A DNA stretch of 25,674 nucleotides, from contig DXZR01000031.1 in assembly GCA_019419555.1 (NCBI GenBank), positions 1 to 25,674 of the forward strand, given 5' to 3'. The translations under genes were made by a program, and so were the position numbers. Positions 1 to 7,305 of this stretch are shown piece by piece. Every line of letters starts with the position of its first letter. Positions within the stretch are counted from its first letter, which is position 1. This DNA comes from Collinsella sp. GTDB lineage: Bacteria > Actinomycetota > Coriobacteriia > Coriobacteriales > Coriobacteriaceae. Under the pieces are notes generated by a model, which worked only from the letters and a program-made list of their open reading frames with translations, was not told where the DNA came from and searched no databases.

Positions 1-4
1 AGAG

Positions 5-30
5 AAGAGGCGGGGCATGCCCCGCCTCTT
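5..30. terminator. Perfect GC-rich palindrome, terminator-like, at the window edge
   Basis: Positions 5-17 (AAGAGGCGGGGCA) are the exact reverse complement of 18-30. The RNA would form a long GC stem with a tight loop, with A/T at the base on both sides. This fits a bidirectional terminator for a gene outside the window. No T-run longer than two is visible, so the assignment is by structure only. Confidence 0.5.
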
Positions 31-80
31 ACACCACATCTCTGCGCGCTACCCATGATTCAGCGGTCTGGAGCCCGTTT

Positions 81-101
81 TGCCTTAGATTTGCTAAGGC
101 A
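81..101. repeat. Short perfect hairpin
   Basis: TGCCTTAG (81-88) and CTAAGGCA (94-101) are perfect inverted repeats around a 5-nt loop. There is no T-run after it and no gene around it. Its role is unknown; it could be a structured fragment of an intergenic repeat. Confidence 0.4.
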
Positions 102-126
102 GGGAGACCTGCTGGTCAAAAAACAT

Positions 127-315
127 CAAATATGAGTACTGTTACCGATTTGGTAGCAGCAATTTTGGACTAATAAGGCCAGATGGCAAGTCGAAATGGC
201 GATGAATACACGATTTTGATCTGACTGTTAGTCCTTATAATGGACATATGTTGCGTAACCTAAGCAAACACTATCTGTTTATATGTTGCAAGCAAAGTAG
301 CAGTACTCATTTTTG
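127..315. repeat. AT-rich palindromic element apparently split by a 137-bp insertion
   Basis: The arms CAAATATGAGTACTGTTAC (127-145) and its inverted partner (297-315) match at 17 of 19 positions. The heptamer GTAGCAG occurs at 153-159 and again at 297-303. Deleting one copy plus 160-296 rebuilds a 45-bp palindrome with 20-bp arms (18/20 matching) and the loop GATTT. The simplest reading is an older palindromic repeat into which about 137 bp inserted, leaving a 7-bp target duplication. The insert has no clear terminal inverted repeats and no gene. It carries a nested inverted repeat GGACTAA (167-173)/TTAGTCC (228-234) and a direct repeat ATATGTTGC (246-254, 281-289). It is clearly more AT-rich than the flanking genes. 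Confidence 0.5.
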
Positions 316-352
316 CCATTATTTGGCCACGGCCTTTGTGACAGACGTGCTG

Positions 353-381
353 GCGGGTTCGAATCCCATGCGCTGGGCCCA
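353..381 (+). pseudogene. Plus-strand tRNA 3'-end-like relic A
   Basis: The stretch carries a T-arm-like GCGGGTTCGAATCCCATG (353-370) followed by TGGGCCCAAA. A near copy lies at 537-567, differing in three bases after ATG. No matching 5' acceptor strand, D-arm or anticodon arm is found upstream, and the 3' end does not fit NCCA geometry (one base too many between T-arm and CCCA). It is best read as a tRNA-derived remnant, not a working tRNA. Confidence 0.4.
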
Positions 382-410
382 AAAAAGAAAGGCTCCCATT
401 GCTGGGAGCC
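381..410 (-). terminator. Minus-strand terminator of relic A
   Basis: GGCTCCCA (391-398) pairs with TGGGAGCC (403-410) around TTGC. Read on the minus strand, the stem is followed by a T-rich run complementary to 381-390. It stands in the same position relative to the tRNA-Val fragment at 422-439 as the second terminator does to the intact tRNA-Val gene. Confidence 0.6.
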
Positions 411-421
411 TATCAAATCAG

Positions 422-439
422 TGGTGGGCGATGAGGGAT
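422..439 (-). pseudogene. Duplicate of the last 18 nt of tRNA-Val (relic)
   Basis: Positions 422-439 are identical to 606-623, the 3' end of the tRNA-Val gene including its encoded CCA. The identity stops abruptly, and the rest of the tRNA is replaced by unrelated GC-rich sequence (440-536). It could be a leftover of a second tRNA gene or of an attachment-site event at the tRNA 3' end. Confidence 0.5.
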
Positions 440-536
440 GTCCGCGTGCGGCTCCGCCGCCCGCATCCGCTTCGTCGCTTCGCTCCTCGCGTGCTGCGCT
501 GGAAAACGCTTCGCGTTTCCTCAGCTCCGCACCCTT
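440..536. other. GC-rich spacer with hairpins, no gene
   Basis: About 97 bp between two tRNA-like relics. It contains small inverted repeats such as AAACG CTTCG CGTTT near 513-528 and repeated CGCTTCG-type words. Open frames cross it in several registers but have no ribosome-binding site and also read through the tRNA and terminators, so I call no protein. Confidence 0.4.
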
Positions 537-567
537 GCGGGTTCGAATCCCATGAAATGGGCCCAAA
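537..567 (+). pseudogene. Plus-strand tRNA 3'-end-like relic B
   Basis: The T-arm-like GCGGGTTCGAATCCCATG (537-554), then AAA and TGGGCCCAAA, repeats relic A at 353-381. It ends just before a terminator shared with the convergent tRNA-Val gene. No full tRNA cloverleaf can be drawn upstream. The upstream GGAAAA and hairpin recall a tRNA-Ser, but the spacing is wrong. Confidence 0.4.
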
Positions 568-597
568 CAAAAACGGTCCCCTTTCGAGGACCGTTTC
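566..597 (-). terminator. tRNA-Val terminator
   Basis: AAACGGTCC (571-579) pairs with GGACCGTTT (588-596). On the minus strand the stem follows the tRNA-Val 3' end by about 10 nt and is trailed by a T-rich run (complement of 566-573). The AT-rich stem base means it could work in both directions. Confidence 0.65.
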
Positions 598-605
598 CAA
601 TTCAA

Positions 606-681
606 TGGTGGGCGATGAGGGATTCGAACCCCCAGCCTTGTGCGTGTAAAGCACCTGCGCTAACCGTTGCGCCAATCGCCC
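606..681 (-). tRNA. tRNA-Val (anticodon UAC)
   Basis: On the minus strand a complete 76-nt cloverleaf can be drawn: acceptor GGGCGAT pairing with ATCGCCC, a normal D-arm, an anticodon stem GTGC/GCAC with loop TTTACAC, and T-arm GGGGGTTCGAATCCC. The anticodon is TAC (plus-strand 646-648), so it reads valine GUA codons and, with modified U34, others. Discriminator A and an encoded CCA end at 606. It is transcribed divergently from asnB. Part of its 3' end is duplicated at 422-439. Confidence 0.93.
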
Positions 682-691
682 GTGCGGAGAG

Positions 692-697
692 AGTATA
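692..697 (-). promoter_or_regulatory. -10 box of tRNA-Val promoter
   Basis: On the minus strand TATACT (complement of 692-697) lies 10 nt before the tRNA 5' end. It matches TATAAT in five of six positions. The -35 is poor (GTGAAT at 16-nt spacing), so only the -10 is well supported. Confidence 0.5.
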
Positions 698-811
698 GCA
701 AAACAATCGCCCCATTCACCTCATATCCATTAAAGGTAACCGGCGCGTGTCACAGCGGAGCTGATTCAGTTGAGATTGCCTGAACATTCCGCCCCTCTTT
801 ACGCCCTCGGG

Positions 812-817
812 TATACT
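812..817 (+). promoter_or_regulatory. Probable -10 box of asnB
   Basis: TATACT at 812-817, five of six matches to consensus, lies about 50 nt before the asnB start. There is no convincing -35 at standard spacing. It is divergent from the tRNA-Val promoter, with about 115 bp between the two -10 boxes. Confidence 0.4.
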
Positions 818-868
818 CAAAAGCTACTGATTCGATTTGATGCCCAGCAACAGCAGAGGGGATAGTAT

Positions 869-2749
869 ATGTGCGGTTTTGTCGGTTTTGTCGGTGGGAC
901 GGATAACCAATCCGAGGTGCTCACCAAGATGATGGACCGCATCGTCCATCGCGGTCCCGACATGGGCGGTCAGTTTATCGACGGCCGTGTTGCCCTGGGC
1001 TTCCGCCGCCTGTCGATCCTCGACCTGACCGAGGCCGGCGCTCAGCCCATGGCCAATGAGGACGGCAGCGTCGTCATTGTCTTCAACGGCGAGATCTACA
1101 ACTTCCAAGAACTCCGTTCCGAGCTCGAGGCCAAGGGCTACAAGTTCCACTGCGGCGCCGACACCGAGAGCCTCCTGCACGGCTACGAGGAGTGGGGCGA
1201 GGCCGTACTCGATCGTCTGCGCGGTATGTACGCCTTCGTCATCTGGGACAAAAAGAAGAACAAGCTTTTTGGCGCCCGCGACATCTTTGGCATCAAGCCG
1301 CTCTACTACTATCCCATGGCCGATGCGGGCGACGGCGCTCCGGGCGTGCTCTTTGGTTCCGAGATCAAGAGCTTCCTGGACTACCCGCACTTCCACAAGG
1401 CGGTCAACAAAAAGGCTCTGCGTCCGTACATGACGCTGCAGTATTCGGCGACTGAGGAGACCTTCTTCGAGGGTGTCTACAAGCTGCCGCCGGCGCACTA
1501 CTTTACCGTCGATATCCCGACCGGCAAGATGAACATCGAGCGCTACTGGGATTGCGATTACTCTGCCGTCGAGAAGCCGTTCGAAGAGTATGTCGATGAG
1601 CTGGACGAGGTCGTGCACGAGAGTGTCGAGGCCCATCGCATCGCCGACGTCAAGGTCGCGTCGTTCCTCTCCGGTGGCGTCGACTCCAGCTACATCGCCG
1701 CTTGCCTCATGCCCGACAAGACCTTCTCGGTGGGCTTTGACTACAAGAACTTCAACGAGACCAACTACGCCAAGGAACTTTCCGATAAGCTCGGCGTCGA
1801 GAACGTTCGCAAGATGATTACCGCCGACGAGTTCTTCGGTGCGCTCGAGGACATCCAGTATCACATGGACGAGCCGCAGTCCAACCTGTCTTCCGTGCCG
1901 CTGTGGTTCTTGGCCGAGATGGCCCGCAAGGACGTTACCGTCGTGCTTTCGGGCGAAGGCGCCGACGAGCTCTTTGGCGGCTACGCCTACTACGAGGACA
2001 CGGTCCCGGTGCGCAAGTACAAAAAGATGGTGCCGCTGCCCATCCGTCGCGCGCTCGGTAACCTGGCGCTGCATATGCCGTACTTCAAGGGACATAACTT
2101 CCTGGTCAAGGGTGCCGAGATCCCCGAGAAGTCGTTCCTGGGACAGGCTCTGGTATGGCCGGAGCGCGAGGTCGACGGCGTGCTCAAGCCCGAGTACAAC
2201 ACCGGCGATGGCGCCTTTGAGCTCGCTGCACCCATCTACGCACGCGTGAAGGGTCAGCCCGAACTGGTCAAGAAGCAGTACCTGGACATGAACATGTGGC
2301 TCCCGGGCGACATTCTGCTCAAGGCCGACAAGATGTGCATGGCGCACTCGCTGGAGCTGCGCGTGCCCTTCCTGGACCGCAAAGTCATGGAGTTCGCCGA
2401 GCACATTCCCGACCGCTACCGCATCAACGAGAACGGCAACAAACAGGTACTCCGCCACGCTGCCAACAAGTCGCTGCCCGATGAGTGGGCCACCCGTCCC
2501 AAGGTGGGCTTCCCGGTGCCGATTGTCTACTGGCTGCGCGAGCAAAAGTGGTACGACTATGTCAAGGAGTACTTCACCGCGCCGTGGGCAAGTGAGTTCT
2601 TCAATACCGACGAGCTCATGCACCTGCTCGATCTGCACTTTGCGGGCAAGGGCGATTTCCAGCGCAAGATCTATACGCCGCTCGTGTTCCTAGTGTGGTA
2701 CAAGCGCTTCTTTATCGACGAGGGCCAGCCTTCTGTTCAGGCTGCCTAG
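869..2749 (+). CDS. asnB: Asparagine synthase (glutamine-hydrolysing)
   Basis: Cytosolic enzyme that makes asparagine from aspartate, ATP and glutamine. The protein is 626 residues. It begins MCGFVGFVGG, so after Met removal Cys2 is the N-terminal nucleophile of the class II glutamine amidotransferase domain (about 2-215), with the HRGPD motif near residue 29. The synthetase domain carries the ATP-pyrophosphatase loop SGGVDSS at 268-274 and a later SGEGADELFGGY motif. Length is nearer the Bacillus AsnO type (about 610-630) than E. coli AsnB (554). The start is fixed by the need for Cys2, with an AGAGGGGA ribosome-binding site at 854-862. It is monocistronic, with its own promoter and terminator. 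Some 600-residue relatives amidate cell-wall or secondary metabolites, but the intact motifs favour asparagine synthesis. Confidence 0.93.
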   Translation: MCGFVGFVGGTDNQSEVLTKMMDRIVHRGPDMGGQFIDGRVALGFRRLSILDLTEAGAQPMANEDGSVVIVFNGEIYNFQELRSELEAKGYKFHCGADTESLLHGYEEWGEAVLDRLRGMYAFVIWDKKKNKLFGARDIFGIKPLYYYPMADAGDGAPGVLFGSEIKSFLDYPHFHKAVNKKALRPYMTLQYSATEETFFEGVYKLPPAHYFTVDIPTGKMNIERYWDCDYSAVEKPFEEYVDELDEVVHESVEAHRIADVKVASFLSGGVDSSYIAACLMPDKTFSVGFDYKNFNETNYAKELSDKLGVENVRKMITADEFFGALEDIQYHMDEPQSNLSSVPLWFLAEMARKDVTVVLSGEGADELFGGYAYYEDTVPVRKYKKMVPLPIRRALGNLALHMPYFKGHNFLVKGAEIPEKSFLGQALVWPEREVDGVLKPEYNTGDGAFELAAPIYARVKGQPELVKKQYLDMNMWLPGDILLKADKMCMAHSLELRVPFLDRKVMEFAEHIPDRYRINENGNKQVLRHAANKSLPDEWATRPKVGFPVPIVYWLREQKWYDYVKEYFTAPWASEFFNTDELMHLLDLHFAGKGDFQRKIYTPLVFLVWYKRFFIDEGQPSVQAA

Positions 2750-2774
2750 TCTCGGCCTACGAATGCCTGCGCGT

Positions 2775-2799
2775 AACGGCTCCTCCGGGAGCCGTTTTT
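2775..2799 (+). terminator. asnB terminator
   Basis: AACGGCTCC (2775-2783) pairs with GGAGCCGTT (2788-2796) around a 4-nt loop, followed by T2795-2799. It is a classical intrinsic terminator 25 nt after the asnB stop. Confidence 0.85.
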
Positions 2800-2861
2800 G
2801 CGCGAGCACGTTTCAGTTACTATGAAAACCGTCCCTGCCAAATGGCTGAGAAAGGTGAAAG

Positions 2862-4424
2862 ATGCACCATTCGGATTCCGCGACCGTGACCACGGTCGAT
2901 ACGCTTGCCAAGCTTCTCGATGTGTGCGGCGAGCTGCGCGCATCAGAGCAGGTTGACGAGCGTGCCGTGACCGGCTGCTCGTTTGATTCGCGCGCGGTCT
3001 CGGCAGGTGACGTATTCTTTTGCAAAGGTGCTGCCTTTAAGCCCGCGTTTTTGAGCATGGCGCTCGATGCGGGTGCCGTCGCATTTGTGTGCGAGGAGTC
3101 GCTGGTCGAGTCTCTGGAGCCGCTGGCACAGGAGAGCGGTGCTGCGATGCTGGTTGTTGATAGCGTTCGCACGGCCATGGCCCTGTTGCCGCCGGAGGTC
3201 TACGACCGTCCCGACCACGACGTCAAGATTGTGGGCATCACCGGCACCAAGGGAAAGACCACGGCCGCTTTTATGCTCCAGTCGATTATCAAAGCGGCAG
3301 GCGAGTCCTGCGGCATGATCGGCTCGGTGAGTACCGACGATGGCATCGAGTGCTACGAGAGCACCAATACTACGCCCGAGGCCCCCGAGGTCTGGCGCCA
3401 TATCGCCAACTGCCGCACGTCCGGTCGCCAGTCCATGGTCATGGAGGTCTCGAGCCAGGCGCTCAAGTACCAACGCGTCGAGAATCTGCCGTTTGACGTG
3501 GCGTGCTTCCTCAACATCGGCCGCGACCACATCTCGCCGATCGAACACCCCACGTTTGAGGATTATTTTGAGAGCAAACTCAGGATCTTTGACCAGGCAA
3601 AGACCGCCGTGGTGAATTTGGGCACCGAAGAGGTCGACCGTGTGCTGGAGGCAGCGTCGACGGCCGAGCGCTTGGTGACCGTTGGCGTCGAGCATCCCGA
3701 GGCAAGCCTGTGGGCGAGCGACGTACGCATGGTCGGCTTTAGCATCGAGTTCAACTTGCATGGCCTGTGTGCCGACGAGTCCGAGGCGGGGGAGAAGGTC
3801 CTGCTGGGTATCGCGGGAGACTTTAACGTGGAAAACGCGCTGGTCGCTATCGCCGCCGCGCGCGAGATCGGCATCGGTATCGAGGCTATCAAGAAGGGCC
3901 TCTCCAAACTGCGTGTGCCGGGCCGCATGGAGGTCGTGGAGTCGAAGGACGGCCGCGTGATCTGCGTCGTTGACTATGCGCACAACCAACTTTCGTTCCG
4001 CTCGCTTTTCTCGTCGGTCAAGCGCGCGTTTCCCGCTAGCCCCGTCATTGCGCTGTTTGGCGCTGCCGGCGGCAAGGCGCAGGAGCGCCGCGAGCAGCTT
4101 CCGCGCGAGGCCGCACCATATTCCGACCTGATGATCTTTGCCAATGAGGACCCGGCTCACGAGGACCCGATGAAGGTCTGTCGCGAGCTTGCCGAACATG
4201 TTCCCGACGATACGCCGAACAAGATCATCCTCGATCGCGAAGCCGCTGTGTATGCGGCGTTCAAGGCGGCGCGCGAGGAGTACGTCAACCCCGATGCCCC
4301 CACCATTGTCTTGCTGCTGGCAAAGGGTGACGAGGAGCTCATGCACGTGGGCGACGAGTTCGTGCCCATCGAGAGCGACCTTTCGTTGGCCAATCGCCTG
4401 ATCGATGTTACCCAGTTTGACTAA
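2862..4424 (+). CDS. murE: UDP-MurNAc-tripeptide synthetase (MurE)
   Basis: Mur ligase that adds the third amino acid to UDP-MurNAc-L-Ala-D-Glu in peptidoglycan precursor synthesis, in the cytosol. 520 residues in the usual three domains: N-terminal UDP-binding (SFDSRAVSAGDVFFCKG, about 41-57), central ATPase with P-loop GTKGKTT (128-134) and the STNTTPEA region, and C-terminal ligase domain. The amino-acid-selecting motif, DNPR in meso-diaminopimelate enzymes, reads EDPAHEDP here (429-436). The arginine that holds the diaminopimelate carboxylate is therefore alanine, as in the L-lysine-type DNPA motif. I infer a substrate other than meso-DAP (lysine or ornithine). Ribosome-binding site GAAAGGTGAAAG lies just before the ATG. 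A HAD phosphatase and murI follow, so the gene is away from a dcw cluster but near the D-Glu supply gene. Confidence 0.88.
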   Translation: MHHSDSATVTTVDTLAKLLDVCGELRASEQVDERAVTGCSFDSRAVSAGDVFFCKGAAFKPAFLSMALDAGAVAFVCEESLVESLEPLAQESGAAMLVVDSVRTAMALLPPEVYDRPDHDVKIVGITGTKGKTTAAFMLQSIIKAAGESCGMIGSVSTDDGIECYESTNTTPEAPEVWRHIANCRTSGRQSMVMEVSSQALKYQRVENLPFDVACFLNIGRDHISPIEHPTFEDYFESKLRIFDQAKTAVVNLGTEEVDRVLEAASTAERLVTVGVEHPEASLWASDVRMVGFSIEFNLHGLCADESEAGEKVLLGIAGDFNVENALVAIAAAREIGIGIEAIKKGLSKLRVPGRMEVVESKDGRVICVVDYAHNQLSFRSLFSSVKRAFPASPVIALFGAAGGKAQERREQLPREAAPYSDLMIFANEDPAHEDPMKVCRELAEHVPDDTPNKIILDREAAVYAAFKAAREEYVNPDAPTIVLLLAKGDEELMHVGDEFVPIESDLSLANRLIDVTQFD

Positions 4425-4433
4425 TGAACCATG

Positions 4434-4466
4434 ATGGCGGTGGCGCCCTGAGTGCGCTGTCGCCAT
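4434..4466 (+). repeat. Imperfect hairpin after murE
   Basis: ATGGCG (4434-4439) and CGCCAT (4461-4466) are inverted repeats with partly paired GC-rich sequence between. No T-run follows, so it is more likely a pause or processing structure in a murE-HAD transcript than a terminator. Confidence 0.3.
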
Positions 4467-4531
4467 AAGCGTGTTCCCTCAATCAAAACATGCCGTCCAA
4501 GTCCAAATCCTTCTACGTAAACGGAGTAACC

Positions 4532-5443
4532 ATGTCCCACAACACCCTGCCGACCGTTGCCGAGCTTTCGGGCGAGATGCGCGAGCGCTTGGCCAAGGTC
4601 AAGTACGTCTTTACCGACCTGGATGCCACGATGCTCGCACCCGGCTCGTGCGTGCTGCGCGACAACGACGGCAACCCCTCGACCAAACTCGTCGAGGCCG
4701 TCGTGGCGCTCGCTCGCGCTGGTATTCAGGTGGTTCCCACCTCGGGCCGCAACCGTACCATGATCCACGAGGACGCGCGCGTGCTCGGCCTCAACTCCTA
4801 CATTGGTGAGATGGGCGGCCTGGTCATGTACGACCTCAAAGCCAACGATTGGGAGTATCTGACCGGCGACATGCCCTACGACCCCTCTTGCGGCCTCACG
4901 CCGCATCAGGTGATCGAGCAGACCGGCGTGTGCGAGAAGATTCTCGCCCGCTGGCCGCATAAGATCGAGTACCACAACGACATGTCGACTGGCTACAAGT
5001 ACCGCGAGGTCACCGTCGGCATGCGCGGCGATGTGCCCGACGACGAGGTCCAGGCCATTCTTGACGAGGCCGGCTGTGGCCTGGTCTGGGCCTGCAACGG
5101 TCACCTGACGCATCTGTCCAAACCGACGACGCTCGAGCTCGAACGCGTCGAGGATGGCCGCGCGTTTAACATCAATCCCGTCGGCCTCAACAAGGGCGTT
5201 GCCATCGCACGTTTCTGCGAGCACCTGGGTATCGAGCGTGAGGAGACGCTGGCGCTCGGCGATTCCGAGTCCGACTTCTACATGGCTGACCACGTGGGCA
5301 CGTTCTGCCTGGTCGAGAACGGTTTGACCAGCGCCGGCGCGCCCGAGTTCCTGGATGCTTGCGATAACGCCTACGTCACGCGCGGCAAGATTGTCGATGG
5401 CTGGGCGGCAACGGCAGAGCTGCTCGTCGCGGCCCGTTCGTAG
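4532..5443 (+). CDS. HAD-superfamily hydrolase, Cof/type IIB-like
   Basis: Predicted cytosolic phosphatase of 303 residues. Motif I is the FTDLDATML stretch with nucleophile Asp29 and acid-base Asp31; the motif II region has PTSGRN; motif IV is GDSESD with Asp244 and Asp248. The long stretch between motifs II and III (about 75-200) is the C2-type cap of Cof-like and mannosyl-3-phosphoglycerate-phosphatase-like members. The start at 4532 is preferred over an in-frame ATG at 4490 because CGGAG sits 5 nt upstream and family proteins begin shortly before motif I. It lies between murE and murI and is probably co-transcribed with them. The substrate cannot be told from sequence; a sugar phosphate is most likely for the family. 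Confidence 0.8.
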   Translation: MSHNTLPTVAELSGEMRERLAKVKYVFTDLDATMLAPGSCVLRDNDGNPSTKLVEAVVALARAGIQVVPTSGRNRTMIHEDARVLGLNSYIGEMGGLVMYDLKANDWEYLTGDMPYDPSCGLTPHQVIEQTGVCEKILARWPHKIEYHNDMSTGYKYREVTVGMRGDVPDDEVQAILDEAGCGLVWACNGHLTHLSKPTTLELERVEDGRAFNINPVGLNKGVAIARFCEHLGIEREETLALGDSESDFYMADHVGTFCLVENGLTSAGAPEFLDACDNAYVTRGKIVDGWAATAELLVAARS

Positions 5444-5496
5444 TGCGGTCCTATCGCGCTGAGCCATATCTTTTCGAGAGAGAATCTGGTGAGGTA

Positions 5497-6381
5497 ATGT
5501 CCGATATCGAGAATTCGGCAGGCGACACGCGCCCGATTGGCGTGTTCGATTCTGGTCTGGGCGGTCTGACGGTTGCACGCGCCATCGCAACGGCGTTGCC
5601 GCACGAGTCCGTCTACTACTTTGGCGACACTAAGCGCTGCCCCTACGGCACCCGCACCGAGGACGAGGTGCGCTCGTTTGCACTGCAGGCGGGCCGTTGG
5701 CTGTCGAAGCACGACGTCAAGATCATGGTCATCGCCTGCAATACGGCGACCGCTGCGGCCTTGCGTTTGGCCCAGCAGGTGCTCGACGTCCCCGTCATCG
5801 GTGTGATCGCACCGGGCGCACGCGCGGCAATCAACAGCACCCGCACGCGCCGGGTGGGCGTGCTCGCCACCAACCTCACCATTCGCTCAGGCGCTTACAC
5901 GCGTGCCATTCAGGACCTGGATGCCGGCGTCGACGTATACGGCTGCCCTGCCTCGAGCTTTGTCGAGGTCGTTGAGCACGAGCTCGCCTCGGGCGCGCAT
6001 CTGCAAGAGCAGTGGCTCGAGAACGAGGACATCTTTGATACGCCTGCCGTACGCGCACTGGTCGGCGCCACGGTTGAACCGCTGCGCGACCACGGCATCG
6101 ATACCGTGGTGCTCGGCTGCACGCATTTCCCGCTGCTCGTGGGGCCTATTCGCCATGCGCTGGGTCCCGGAGTGCGCGTGGTGAGTTCCGCCGAGGAGAC
6201 CACGCGCGAGCTGACCGATATTCTCACGCGCCGCGAGCAGCTGGCGGGCGACGCTGCCGAGCCGCAGCATCGTTTTGCAACGACGTCCGATAACATTGCC
6301 GAGTTTGCGGTGGCGGGCAGTTTTATCTTTGGCCAGCCGCTCAAGAGCATTGAGCATATCGATATCGACGAACTGAAATAG
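5497..6381 (+). CDS. murI: Glutamate racemase
   Basis: Interconverts L- and D-glutamate without cofactor to supply D-Glu for the peptidoglycan stem, in the cytosol. 294 residues. The N-terminal GVFDSGLGGLTV motif carries Asp18, and the two catalytic cysteines are in ACNTATA (Cys81) and LGCTHFPLL (Cys208, with His210). Length is normal for the family (about 265-290). The ATG at 5497 is chosen over a GTG at 5443 that touches the previous stop: homologues start about 10-15 residues before VFDSG, and GGTGAGG lies just upstream. It follows the HAD gene by 53 nt. With murE two genes upstream, the block makes wall precursors. Confidence 0.93.
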   Translation: MSDIENSAGDTRPIGVFDSGLGGLTVARAIATALPHESVYYFGDTKRCPYGTRTEDEVRSFALQAGRWLSKHDVKIMVIACNTATAAALRLAQQVLDVPVIGVIAPGARAAINSTRTRRVGVLATNLTIRSGAYTRAIQDLDAGVDVYGCPASSFVEVVEHELASGAHLQEQWLENEDIFDTPAVRALVGATVEPLRDHGIDTVVLGCTHFPLLVGPIRHALGPGVRVVSSAEETTRELTDILTRREQLAGDAAEPQHRFATTSDNIAEFAVAGSFIFGQPLKSIEHIDIDELK

Positions 6382-6436
6382 ATAAAAGGTCACCGACCAA
6401 AGGCTCACGTTCACCTTTTGCCGAAAGGATATTTCT

Positions 6437-7162
6437 ATGGAGTACATGCAGGTCAACCGCGCCAACGGCCGTGCCGCCAATGAGCTGCGCCCCGTTAAGC
6501 TCACCCGTGGTGTTATGAAGCATGCCCACGGCTCGTGCCTGGCTGAGTTCGGTGACACGCGCGTACTGTGTGCCGCCACAATTGAGGAGGGCGTGCCGGG
6601 CTGGCGCAAGGGCGCCAAGGCCGGTTGGGTAACGGCGGAGTACGCCATGCTGCCGGCATCGACCGGCAAGCGCTGCAAGCGCGAGCATGCCAACCGCAAG
6701 GGCCGCTCCATGGAGATCGAACGCCTCATCGGTCGCAGCCTGCGCACCGTCGTCAATATGAAAGCACTCGGCGAGTACACCGTTACCATCGACTGCGACG
6801 TGATTCAGGCAGACGGCGGCACACGCACGGCGAGCATTACCGGCGCCTGGGTGGCGCTGCACGACGCCCTTGCCATGTGGGTCGAGGCGGGTAAGCTCGA
6901 GCGCATCCCGCTCACGGGCCAGGTCGCCGCGATTTCCATGGGCGTTGTCGACGGCAACACCCTGCTCGACCTGGATTATTCCGAGGACAGTCACGCCGAG
7001 GTCGACATGAACCTTGTCGCCACCGATATCGGTGAGATGATCGAGCTCCAGGGCACCGGCGAGCAGGCGCCCTTCGACCGCAAGCGCCTCAATGCCCTGC
7101 TCGATTTGGGCGACAAGGGCATTGCCGAGCTCATCGAGCTCCAGCGCCAAGCCCTCGCCTAA
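6437..7162 (+). CDS. rph: Ribonuclease PH
   Basis: Phosphate-dependent 3'-5' exoribonuclease that trims tRNA 3' ends and acts on structured RNA; homohexamer in the cytosol. 241 residues, the standard length. It shows the RNase PH fold signatures: RPVKLTRGVMKHAHGSCLAEFGDTRVLC at the N-terminus, the phosphate-site GGTRTASITGAW (GGTRT at 127-131, Arg130), and LDLDYSEDSHAEVDMN near the C-terminus with acidic metal ligands. AAGGA at 6424-6428 precedes the ATG. It lies 55 nt after murI and is probably in the same transcript. Its stop codon lies inside the first arm of a REP-like hairpin. Confidence 0.93.
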   Translation: MEYMQVNRANGRAANELRPVKLTRGVMKHAHGSCLAEFGDTRVLCAATIEEGVPGWRKGAKAGWVTAEYAMLPASTGKRCKREHANRKGRSMEIERLIGRSLRTVVNMKALGEYTVTIDCDVIQADGGTRTASITGAWVALHDALAMWVEAGKLERIPLTGQVAAISMGVVDGNTLLDLDYSEDSHAEVDMNLVATDIGEMIELQGTGEQAPFDRKRLNALLDLGDKGIAELIELQRQALA

Positions 7163-7197
7163 CCTGCCAAAAAGGGACAGGTTTATTTTGGTAGGTT
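7161..7197 (+). repeat. REP-like stem-loop 1 (GGAC-loop family), overlaps rph stop
   Basis: Arms AACCTGCCAAAA (7161-7172) and TTTTGGTAGGTT (7186-7197) pair over 12 bp with one G-T. They enclose a 13-nt loop AGGGACAGGTTTA that resembles the loop at 14771-14783, although the stems differ. The TTTT that follows could make it double as the rph terminator. Confidence 0.55.
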
Positions 7198-7262
7198 TTA
7201 TCTGCTGAGACGTCTAGACACAAGACTGCCGTTGATTGAGAGGGGAGAGGCGGAGACCCTCG

Positions 7263-7289
7263 TTGCCCTCGGCGCGGCATTGCTATAGA
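7263..7289 (+). promoter_or_regulatory. Possible rdgB promoter (extended -10)
   Basis: TGC followed by TATAGA (7284-7289) forms an extended -10 much like the veg promoter. The best -35 is TTGCCC (7263-7268) at a short 15-nt spacing. It lies 16 nt before the rdgB start. Confidence 0.33.
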
Positions 7290-7305
7290 GACAAGGAGGC
7301 CAGTC

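Noticed and set aside
440..567. Possible plus-strand tRNA-Ser with GGA-like anticodon
   Set aside because: The distance from the TGTCCG-like start to the GGAAAA loop is about 70 nt instead of about 25, the acceptor does not pair, and the 3' end does not fit CCA geometry.
248..698. Overlapping open frames of 60-130 codons on both strands
   Set aside because: They read through tRNA-Val, two terminators and the tRNA relics, and have no ribosome-binding sites.
824..2638. 604-codon open frame on the minus strand opposite asnB
   Set aside because: It mirrors the codon phase of asnB, as expected in GC-rich genes, and has no recognisable motif or start signal.
5443..5496. GTG start for murI at 5443
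   Set aside because: It would add 18 residues before the normal start of the fold; ATG 5497 has a better-placed ribosome-binding site.
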